Below the pieces are notes generated by a model. It was not told the DNA's origin, did no database searches, and saw only the letters and a list, made by a program, of their open reading frames with translations. Shown piece by piece: positions 1 to 5,323 of a stretch of 5,323 nt of DNA. Every line of letters starts with the position of its first letter. Within the stretch, counting starts at the first letter, position 1. A program made the position numbers and the translations under genes. Source of the stretch: a bacterium (lineage in GTDB: Bacteria; Krumholzibacteriota; Krumholzibacteriia; LZORAL124-64-63); assembly GCA_030591105.1 (NCBI GenBank), contig JAUVBS010000174.1:1-5323 (forward strand), written 5' to 3'.

Positions 1-1
1 G

Positions 2-2863
2 GAAACCCCCGAGGTCTATTTCAAATCGTCACAAGAAATGCACACGCTTTTCCAGGACTGGCCCGCAGCGCTCGCCAACTCGCTGCGGATCGCCGAGATG
101 GTCGATTTCGAGCTGCAGACGGACCAGCTACTGCTGCCGGAATTCGACCTGCCAACCGAGTTCAGCTCGCCGGATGCCTATCTGGCACATCTTGCCCGCC
201 GCGGCCTGAACGAGCGTTATGCCGAGATCACAGACGAACTGAACGAGCGGCTCGAGTACGAACTCGACATTATCGGCCAGACCGGTTACGCCGGTTACTT
301 CCTGATCGTCTGGGATTTCATCCAAGCGGCGCACCGTATGGACATACCTGTTGGCCCAGGGCGGGGCTCGGCAGCCGGAAGTCTTGTCTGTTATAGCATT
401 GGCATAACCGACATCGATCCAATTGCTAACGGGCTACTATTCGAGCGGTTTCTTAACCCAGAGCGCATTTCGATGCCCGATATCGACGTCGATTTCTGTT
501 TCGAAAAGCGTCCGGAAATCATCCGATACGTCGAGCAGAAGTACGGCCGCGAGAACGTCTCTCAGATCATAACCTTCGGCACCATGGCTGCCCGCGCGGT
601 GCTCAAAGACGTTGCGCGGGTGCTCGATCTCAGTTTTCAGGACGCCGATCGCATCAGTAAGCTCGTACCCAGTGAGGTCGGCATCACCTTGCAACGAGCC
701 ATCGAGGAGGCGCCGGGTTTAAAAAACGTGCGCGGCGAATCACCTGTGCACGACAAGTTGATCCGCAACGCACTGGTGCTCGAGGGGCTGAATCGCAACC
801 CCGGCATCCACGCCGCTGGCGTGTTGATCACACCGACGCCGCTGATCAATCACTGCCCCCTGTACCGCAGCGCCAAGGGGGATGTCACCACCCAGTTCGA
901 TATGAAGCAGGCCGAAAAACTCGGCCTGCTGAAGATAGACTTCCTCGGACTCAGAACCCTGACCGTGATCGACAAGGCGCTCAAACTGATCGCCGAGGTC
1001 AAAGGTATCGAGATGAAGGCCAGCGAGATCCCCCTCGACGATCCGCAGACCTTCAGCTTGTTGCGCGAGGGCCGTACCGTCGGCGTCTTTCAGCTCGAAA
1101 GCAGCGGTATGCAGGAGCTGGTGCGCAAGCTGAAACCCACCTGCTTCGAGGACATCACGGCGATCAACGCGCTGTACCGCCCGGGCCCACTCGGCGCCGA
1201 CATGGACACGGTCTACGTCGAGCGCAAGCATGGACGTCAGCCGGTGAGATACAAGCATCCCGATCTCGAGCCGATCTTGAAAGACACCTACGGTGTGATC
1301 CTCTATCAGGAGCAGGTGATGCAGATCGCCAGCCAGATGGGTGGCTTCTCCATGGGGCAGGCCGACACGCTGCGCAAGGCCATGGGGAAGAAGAAGGTCG
1401 AGATCATGGACGCGATGAAGGTCGAGTTCATCGCCGGAGCGGTCGAGAACGATTACGATCGCAGGCTAGCCGCGGAGATCTTCGAGGAGATGGCCCACTT
1501 TGCGCAGTACGGTTTCAACAAGAGCCACAGCGCTGCCTATGCGGTGCTCTCGATTCAGACCGCTTGGTTGAAGGCGCATCATCAGGCGGAATTCATGGCG
1601 GCGACCATGACCACTGAGATGCGCAAGTCCGAGCGGATCACGCAGCTGATCGACGAGGTCAAGGTGCTCGGGCTCGAGATCCAGCCGCCGGATATCAACC
1701 GGCCACGCGCCGAATTCGGGGTGCGCGCGGGAGCGGTCGTTTTCGGTATGGGCGCGGTCAGAGGGGTCGGCAGCAAGGCGATCGAGGCGATCGCCGAGAT
1801 CCATGCCGCACGCGGCAGCGATTTCACCGATCTGTTCGACCTCTGCGAACACGCCGACCTGCAGAAGGTCAACCGCAAGGTGCTCGAGGCGTTGATCTGT
1901 GCCGGGGCGTTCGACCGGCTGCCGGGGAACCGGCACACGCAGATCGAGAACCTCGACCGAGCTCTCGCTTACGGCCAGAGCCGGGCTCGTGACCGCGAGG
2001 GTGGGCAGACTTCGCTATTTGCCGGTAGCGGGACCGTGGCGCTCAGACCGAACTTCGAGCCGTACGAGCCGTTCGACCCGCTACTCGAACTGAGCAAAGA
2101 GCGCCAGGCAGTGGGTTTCTTTCTATCCGGACATCCGTTTCACGAGTACCGCGAGTTGATTACCGCCTTACCGACGGCGACCACCGAGCTGGCTAGCCGC
2201 CGCGGCGAAGGCACCTGGGTCGACCTGGTCGGTGTGATCACGTCGCACACCAAGGTCCGTGACCGCCATAAGCGTGTCTACGCCCGAGCCCACTTCGAAG
2301 ACCGCGCCGGTATGATCGGGCTGGTGGTTTATGCGAGTCGGTACGCCGAGAATCAGCAGTTCGTCGAAAGCGATTCGATCCTGGTGGTCGGCGGGCGTAT
2401 TCAGGTACGGTCGGACGGCCAACGCGAGGTGGTGGTCGAGCGATTGACGCGCGTCGACGAAGTGCTCGGGACCTGGACTCGCAGCGTCCTTTTGCTGGTC
2501 GATCTCGATGCGATGGGCAGCGACGGCTTGCGCGAACTGGACGGCCTCCTGGCAGGATTCGGTACGCCGCAACCGCTGCGACCGCTACAGTGGGAACAGC
2601 AGGGCGTGTCGTCACCTCCGGCGACGACCGGCCTCGGCGATCTTGTGCCGCCCGAGCCGGTGCTGGCGATACCGGTGCCGTTGGTGGTGGACACCAGGCG
2701 GGATGGACGGGATTGGCTCCTGCGTTCGAGTGGACGAAACATCGCCTTGACCCTCGACTCTCTCCGCCGATTGCGCGGGATCGCGGGAGTCAAGGAGGTG
2801 AGGTTAAGCGCGGTATTGCTGGCGCCTCTCGAACAAAAACAACGGTTTCGAGCGAGCGGCTGA
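2..2863 (+). CDS. dnaE: DNA polymerase III alpha subunit, 5'-truncated by window
   Basis: This is the catalytic subunit of the replicative DNA polymerase III (5'-3' DNA synthesis in the core with epsilon and theta). The frame is open from base 2, so the ATG at 38 is internal and the true start lies upstream. Against the 1160-residue E. coli protein, roughly 240 N-terminal residues (the PHP domain) are missing. Counting from the Met at 38, the palm shows GPGRGSAAGS (106-115), PDIDVDF (147-153) and KIDFLGLRT (299-307). Asp150, Asp152 and Asp301 match E. coli catalytic D401, D403 and D555. RPGPL (381-385), YGVILYQEQVMQIA (418-431), RKAMGKKK (446-453) and YGFNKSHSAAYA (491-502) are fingers-region signatures. 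A helix-hairpin-helix region follows (about 570-588). QTSLF (657-661) fits the beta-clamp-binding motif. An OB fold spans about 727-791, and a diverged tau-binding C-terminal domain ends at residue 941. All catalytic residues visible are intact, so the gene appears functional. Family assignment is essentially certain. Confidence 0.98.
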   Translation, partial: ETPEVYFKSSQEMHTLFQDWPAALANSLRIAEMVDFELQTDQLLLPEFDLPTEFSSPDAYLAHLARRGLNERYAEITDELNERLEYELDIIGQTGYAGYFLIVWDFIQAAHRMDIPVGPGRGSAAGSLVCYSIGITDIDPIANGLLFERFLNPERISMPDIDVDFCFEKRPEIIRYVEQKYGRENVSQIITFGTMAARAVLKDVARVLDLSFQDADRISKLVPSEVGITLQRAIEEAPGLKNVRGESPVHDKLIRNALVLEGLNRNPGIHAAGVLITPTPLINHCPLYRSAKGDVTTQFDMKQAEKLGLLKIDFLGLRTLTVIDKALKLIAEVKGIEMKASEIPLDDPQTFSLLREGRTVGVFQLESSGMQELVRKLKPTCFEDITAINALYRPGPLGADMDTVYVERKHGRQPVRYKHPDLEPILKDTYGVILYQEQVMQIASQMGGFSMGQADTLRKAMGKKKVEIMDAMKVEFIAGAVENDYDRRLAAEIFEEMAHFAQYGFNKSHSAAYAVLSIQTAWLKAHHQAEFMAATMTTEMRKSERITQLIDEVKVLGLEIQPPDINRPRAEFGVRAGAVVFGMGAVRGVGSKAIEAIAEIHAARGSDFTDLFDLCEHADLQKVNRKVLEALICAGAFDRLPGNRHTQIENLDRALAYGQSRARDREGGQTSLFAGSGTVALRPNFEPYEPFDPLLELSKERQAVGFFLSGHPFHEYRELITALPTATTELASRRGEGTWVDLVGVITSHTKVRDRHKRVYARAHFEDRAGMIGLVVYASRYAENQQFVESDSILVVGGRIQVRSDGQREVVVERLTRVDEVLGTWTRSVLLLVDLDAMGSDGLRELDGLLAGFGTPQPLRPLQWEQQGVSSPPATTGLGDLVPPEPVLAIPVPLVVDTRRDGRDWLLRSSGRNIALTLDSLRRLRGIAGVKEVRLSAVLLAPLEQKQRFRASG

Positions 2864-2872
2864 ACCGGTTTT
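2843..2872 (+). terminator. Weak hairpin across the dnaE stop, possible terminator
   Basis: CGGTTT (2843-2848) can pair with GAACCG (2862-2867, one G-U pair). An inner AGC/GCT stem (2851-2853 with 2859-2861) closes a 5-nt loop, leaving a 2-nt bulge. A short TTTT run (2869-2872) follows. The T tract is short and the stem is interrupted, so it would be a poor intrinsic terminator at best. Its position at the end of dnaE, ahead of a separate accA promoter, is the main argument for it. Confidence 0.3.
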
Positions 2873-2932
2873 CAAGTCGATCCTCGCCGCCCAGGCTAAC
2901 GGATGAAGCTGCGATCGTGACCGTGGATTACC

Positions 2933-2962
2933 TTGACAGCCGTCGGCACGAATGACTTAAAT
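2933..2962 (+). promoter_or_regulatory. Probable sigma70 promoter of accA
   Basis: A perfect -35 hexamer TTGACA (2933-2938) is followed after 18 bp by TTAAAT (2957-2962), which matches four of six bases of the -10 consensus. A 17-bp reading gives the weaker CTTAAA. Transcription would start near 2969, leaving a leader of about 50 nt before the accA ATG. The spacer carries TCGGCACGAAT (2943-2953), which recurs in the promoter before the third gene. The promoter implies that accA can be transcribed independently of dnaE. Confidence 0.6.
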
Positions 2963-3018
2963 TCGGAGTTCATTAGGCAGACGACCGCGGCGAGCCGGTG
3001 CCCGGAAGTGACAGATCT

Positions 3019-3999
3019 ATGGAGTGGAAGAAAAAAACCCTCTGGTTGGAATTCGAGTTGCCACTGGTCGAACTGGAGGAACGGATTCAGACCGTCCAGG
3101 ATTCCGCTGATGTGCGCGGTCTCGACGTGTCCAGTGAGGTTCAGCGGCTACGCGAGAAAGCGGAGCGGCTCGGACGCGAGATATTCGCCAAGCTCGAGCC
3201 GTGGCAACGGGTCCAGCTAGCTCGTCATCCGCGCCGACCCACCACCAACGATTTTATCCAGCACATCTTCAGCGAATTCGACGAGCTCCACGGTGATCGC
3301 ATGTTTCGCGACGACGCGGCCATCGTCGGTGGGCTAGCGGTGCTCGAGGACCGCAACCTGATGATCATCGGTCATCAGAAAGGGCGTGACACCAAGAGCA
3401 ACATCAAGCGCAATTTCGGTATGGCTCACCCGGAGGGATATCGCAAGGCTCTACGCTTGATGCATATGGCGGCGCGCTTCGGCCGCCCGGTGGTCACTTT
3501 CATAGATACACCCGGAGCTTTCCCGGGCGTCGGTGCGGAGGAGCGCGGCCAGGCCGAAGCGATCGCACGCAATTTGCGGGAGATGGCCGATCTACCGGTG
3601 CCCATCGTGGTGGTCATAACTGGAGAGGGCGGCAGCGGCGGTGCGTTGGCCCTCGGGGTCGGCGACCGTGTCTACATGCTCGAGAACGCGATCTACAGCG
3701 TGATCAGCCCGGAGGGATGTGCGGCGATTCTGTGGCGCGACAACACCAAGGCGGCCGACGCGGCCAAGGCGATGAAACTGACCGCTGCCGACGCACTGAA
3801 CCTCGGCGTCGTCGACGGTATCATCGACGAGCCGATCGGTGGCGCGCATCGGGATCACAAGACCGTCGCGTTACGAGTCAAAGCGCAGATCCAGGACACC
3901 CTGGCGGAGCTGGAGGGGCTCTCCGCGGATCAGCTGCGCGACCAACGTCTGGAGAAATTCCTCGCCATGGGGATTTACGATCAGGTGCCGTCCGGCTGA
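3019..3999 (+). CDS. accA: Acetyl-CoA carboxylase carboxyltransferase subunit alpha
   Basis: AccA pairs with AccD to form the cytoplasmic carboxyltransferase that moves the carboxyl group from biotin on AccB to acetyl-CoA, giving malonyl-CoA for fatty-acid synthesis. The 326-residue protein is close to the 319 of E. coli AccA and colinear with it. A charged helical N-terminus (about 14-60) precedes the crotonase-like fold. Visible motifs are GHQKGR (118-123), RNFGM (131-135), PEGYRKALRLM (138-148), IDTPGAFPGVGAEERGQ (162-178), GEGGSGGALALGVGD (202-216, acyl-CoA/oxyanion region), ISPEGCAAILW (229-239) and GGAHRD (274-279). ATG 3019 was chosen because the protein then begins a few residues before the conserved LEFELPLVELE segment, as in the family. 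A modest GGAAG (3004-3008) lies 10 nt upstream. An in-frame GTG at 2998 would add seven residues and is less likely. The gene is intact. It lies 155 bp after dnaE with its own probable promoter. Confidence 0.98.
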   Translation: MEWKKKTLWLEFELPLVELEERIQTVQDSADVRGLDVSSEVQRLREKAERLGREIFAKLEPWQRVQLARHPRRPTTNDFIQHIFSEFDELHGDRMFRDDAAIVGGLAVLEDRNLMIIGHQKGRDTKSNIKRNFGMAHPEGYRKALRLMHMAARFGRPVVTFIDTPGAFPGVGAEERGQAEAIARNLREMADLPVPIVVVITGEGGSGGALALGVGDRVYMLENAIYSVISPEGCAAILWRDNTKAADAAKAMKLTAADALNLGVVDGIIDEPIGGAHRDHKTVALRVKAQIQDTLAELEGLSADQLRDQRLEKFLAMGIYDQVPSG

Positions 4000-4012
4000 G
4001 CTAGCACACCTG
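3982..4012 (+). other. Inverted repeat over the accA stop codon
   Basis: CAGGTG (3982-3987) and CACCTG (4007-4012) are exact inverted repeats around a 19-nt loop. The loop contains the TGA stop and a further GCT/AGC mini-stem (3995-3997 with 4003-4005). No T tract follows, so this is not a standard intrinsic terminator. It could be an mRNA 3' structure or chance. Confidence 0.25.
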
Positions 4013-4051
4013 GCGGTGACCGACCGACCGGGCCGGTACCGATGCTCGCGT

Positions 4052-4080
4052 TTGACAGTTCGGCACGAATATTGTACTAT
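4052..4080 (+). promoter_or_regulatory. Strong sigma70-type promoter of the membrane-protein gene
   Basis: TTGACA (4052-4057) is a perfect -35 hexamer. It is followed after the ideal 17-bp spacer by TACTAT (4075-4080), which matches four of six -10 bases. Transcription would start near 4087, giving a leader of roughly 147 nt to the ATG at 4234. The spacer contains TCGGCACGAAT (4060-4070), also present in the accA promoter spacer. The palindrome CGGTACCG ends ten bases upstream of the -35 and could be an operator, though this is only a guess. Confidence 0.7.
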
Positions 4081-4119
4081 TTGTTCTGCCAACCTCTGCA
4101 AGGACCCGCCTCTGCGGCA

Positions 4120-4135
4120 AACCGGTCAACCGGTC
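4120..4135 (+). repeat. Tandem 8-bp repeat AACCGGTC x2 in the leader
   Basis: Two exact, adjacent copies of AACCGGTC occupy 4120-4127 and 4128-4135, about 33-48 nt downstream of the predicted transcription start. Each copy contains the palindrome ACCGGT. They may be a protein-binding site or simple slippage; the sequence alone cannot tell. Confidence 0.5.
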
Positions 4136-4143
4136 GTCGCTCG

Positions 4144-4171
4144 GGGTATGGGTTTATTTCTCATAATACCC
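4144..4171 (+). other. Leader RNA hairpin before the membrane-protein gene
   Basis: GGGTAT (4144-4149) pairs exactly with ATACCC (4166-4171) around a 16-nt AT-rich loop. An alternative pairing uses TATG (4147-4150) with CATA (4162-4165). No T tract follows, so it does not look like an attenuator terminator. It lies about 60 nt upstream of the start codon and does not cover the ribosome-binding site. Confidence 0.35.
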
Positions 4172-4219
4172 GGCAACGGCACCATGTTGACGGGCTGGCT
4201 GCTTGCCTGCCCGACGTAT

Positions 4220-4224
4220 AGGAG
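4220..4224 (+). promoter_or_regulatory. Ribosome-binding site fixing the start at 4234
   Basis: AGGAG sits 9 nt before ATG 4234. An in-frame TAG at 4219-4221 overlaps it, so the coding frame cannot extend further upstream and the ATG is the only sensible start. Confidence 0.75.
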
Positions 4225-4233
4225 CACGATCGT

Positions 4234-5323
4234 ATGTGTCTTTTCACGCATTTTGCGGCCGGTGCACTGGTTGGCGGAGCGACGGGCAATCCGTGGGCTG
4301 CGGCGGTGGCCGGGCTGGTGAGCCATGCCGTGCTTGATGCGGTGCCACACTACGATCACCCGGATTGGCGGCTGGAATTGGCCGGTGGACTGGCGAGCCT
4401 AGGTCTTTTACTCCTGCTGCCGCAGGCCTCATGGCCGGCGGTGATCGGTGGTGTGTTCGGTATGTTACCGGATCTGGAGAACCTCTTCCAGAAGCTCGGC
4501 AAGATGCAACGGAGTCGGTTTGTATTTCCCTCACATACCGGGTTGATACCGCACGGACGTAACCTCGGTCCGCGTAGTCTCGTCTGGCAACTGGTGATCT
4601 TCATCGGCTGTTTTCTCGCCCTGGGGTTGATCCAACCGACGCCGGCCGCGGCACAGGGTGAACCGGGCTTGCTACCGGGGGTAATCGAGCCCGTTGCTGT
4701 ACCCATCGCGGTCGTCGCGGCGCCGGAAATCGACTTGCTGCTGAGCCGTGCCGACTTGACCAGGGTGCGTGTGCGCTTCCCGGTCGCCAAGGCACCGGCG
4801 GACTGGGACGCCATCGATCCGCGGCAGGTGATGTGGCTCAGGCCCGGGCAGGGCGCTCGGACGGCAGACGGCAGTGAGCAACAGTCGGTTGCCGAGGCGC
4901 TGTTTACCGTCGCGGTGCCGATGCGCAGGGTCCCGACCTGGCGCGTGGTGTCTGGAACCTGGCATCGCGAACCGGAACGAGCGCTGGCGCTGGCCGACCT
5001 GGTGACGGTGCGGGCGCCGGCAATTTTTCGCGGCGTACCGTTGGCCGCCGTGCAGATCGCCGCGACGGCCGCGGGCGGCATCGTAGCGGAGGTCATACTC
5101 GAGCTACAGCACCAGGCGGTCGGTCAGGAACGGGACAAACTGGCGTTGGTCGATCCTGATGAACTGGACAGCGAGCGAGAAATGGTGCCGTCGGCTTTGG
5201 TCAACCGCCGTCTGTACAGCATGCTGTCGCTCGGGTCGGCCCGACACGAGGAGCGCCTCACCAAGAGTGCACGATTCGAATTGCCCGACTGGTTCGCGCT
5301 GACCGACAACTGGGTCAAGCTAA
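4234..5323 (+). CDS. Membrane protein, DUF457/YdjM-like N-terminus, 3'-truncated
   Basis: The frame is open for 363 codons from ATG 4234 to the window end with no stop, so the C-terminus lies outside. Residues 1-133 look like the integral-membrane 'putative metal-dependent hydrolase' group (YdjM/DUF457-like). They show THFAAGAL (5-12), SHAVLDAVPHYDH (30-42), GMLPDLEN (76-83) and PSH (99-101). Possible metal ligands are His6, His31, Asp35, His39, Asp41, Asp80 and His101. Hydrophobic segments lie near 7-28, 47-63, 66-79 and 115-133. The basic stretch 87-114 suggests a cytoplasmic loop, placing the region after residue 134 in the periplasm. A Pro/Ala linker (PTPAAAQG, 135-142) leads into at least 220 residues that I do not recognise. 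This part has beta-like strands (VRVRFPV, LFTVAVPM, TWRVVSGTW) and ends in a charged, helix-like stretch from about 285. No enzymatic activity is demonstrated for the family, so substrate and role remain unknown. The gene has its own promoter and is probably not part of an accA operon. Confidence 0.85.
   Translation, partial: MCLFTHFAAGALVGGATGNPWAAAVAGLVSHAVLDAVPHYDHPDWRLELAGGLASLGLLLLLPQASWPAVIGGVFGMLPDLENLFQKLGKMQRSRFVFPSHTGLIPHGRNLGPRSLVWQLVIFIGCFLALGLIQPTPAAAQGEPGLLPGVIEPVAVPIAVVAAPEIDLLLSRADLTRVRVRFPVAKAPADWDAIDPRQVMWLRPGQGARTADGSEQQSVAEALFTVAVPMRRVPTWRVVSGTWHREPERALALADLVTVRAPAIFRGVPLAAVQIAATAAGGIVAEVILELQHQAVGQERDKLALVDPDELDSEREMVPSALVNRRLYSMLSLGSARHEERLTKSARFELPDWFALTDNWVKL

Larger units (their letters stand above)
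4000..4233 (+). other. Non-coding leader between accA and the membrane-protein gene
   Basis: This 234-bp stretch has no convincing ORF, tRNA or known RNA-family signature on either strand. It contains three GACC units (4018-4029), the palindrome CGGTACCG (4034-4041), a strong-looking promoter (4052-4080), two CCTCTGC copies 16 bp apart (4093-4099, 4109-4115), a tandem AACCGGTC pair (4120-4135), a hairpin (4144-4171) and the ribosome-binding site of the next gene. It is locally more AT-rich around the promoter and hairpin than the flanking genes. Confidence 0.6.

Noticed and set aside
38..40. ATG at 38 as the dnaE start
   Set aside because: The frame is open upstream to base 2 and encodes residues (ETPEVYFKSSQE) that match the family, so the Met is internal.
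350..500. A locally more AT-rich patch with rarer codons in dnaE
   Set aside because: It encodes the invariant palm motifs without interruption; the shift is small and does not on its own support recombination or transfer.
718..727. TTTAAAAAAC in dnaE, which in frame reads as slippery heptamers (T TTA AAA and A AAA AAC)
   Set aside because: It resembles a -1 frameshift site, but the conserved protein continues in the zero frame, I see no clear stimulatory hairpin or upstream Shine-Dalgarno-like element, and the -1 frame stays open for well over 100 codons without a meaningful product.
740..1258. A 172-codon open frame on the minus strand inside dnaE
   Set aside because: It is antisense to strongly conserved DnaE sequence and shows no recognisable domain; it is a shadow of GC-rich codon use.
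4162..4167. CATAAT as a second -10 box in the leader
   Set aside because: It matches five of six consensus bases but has no acceptable -35 at 16-18 bp and lies within the hairpin arm and loop; the promoter at 4052-4080 is far better.
3839..4321. A 160-codon plus-strand frame spanning the end of accA and the leader
   Set aside because: It starts inside accA in another frame, runs through the promoter region and overlaps the start of the membrane-protein gene. Its Arg/Ser-rich content does not look like a protein.
4356..5096. A 246-codon open frame on the minus strand
   Set aside because: It lies wholly antisense to the membrane-protein gene, has a Ser/Thr/Arg-rich composition typical of GC-rich antisense frames, and matches no family I know. 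The plus-strand frame has a ribosome-binding site and recognisable motifs.

Overview
The window looks like a piece of a high-GC gammaproteobacterial chromosome. The basis is the dnaE-accA gene order, which belongs to the conserved gammaproteobacterial lpxA-lpxB-rnhB-dnaE-accA block, and the close resemblance of both proteins to the E. coli-type DnaE and AccA. The genus cannot be fixed from this sequence. I see no mobile element, CRISPR array, tRNA or rRNA.

Layout, all on the + strand. Positions 2-2863 carry the 3' part of dnaE, the replicative DNA polymerase III alpha subunit. About the first 240 residues (the PHP domain) lie upstream of the window. A gap of about 155 bp (2864-3018) holds a weak hairpin over the dnaE stop and a good sigma70-type promoter. 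Positions 3019-3999 carry complete accA, the carboxyltransferase alpha subunit of acetyl-CoA carboxylase. Positions 4000-4233 are a non-coding leader with a strong-looking promoter, short repeats and a hairpin. From 4234 to the window end runs a third gene, open at the edge. It encodes an integral membrane protein whose N-terminal part resembles the YdjM/DUF457 'membrane-bound metal-dependent hydrolase' group, fused to at least 220 residues that I do not recognise.

Functionally, dnaE (replication) and accA (first committed step of fatty-acid synthesis) are ordinary housekeeping neighbours. The third gene sits where tilS often follows accA. Its promoter shares an unusual bipartite sequence with the accA promoter: TTGACAG, then 1 or 3 nt, then TCGGCACGAAT. 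This is the most notable non-coding observation here and hints at duplicated or co-regulated promoters. The third gene is the most novel-looking coding feature. Nothing here demonstrates a new multi-gene system.
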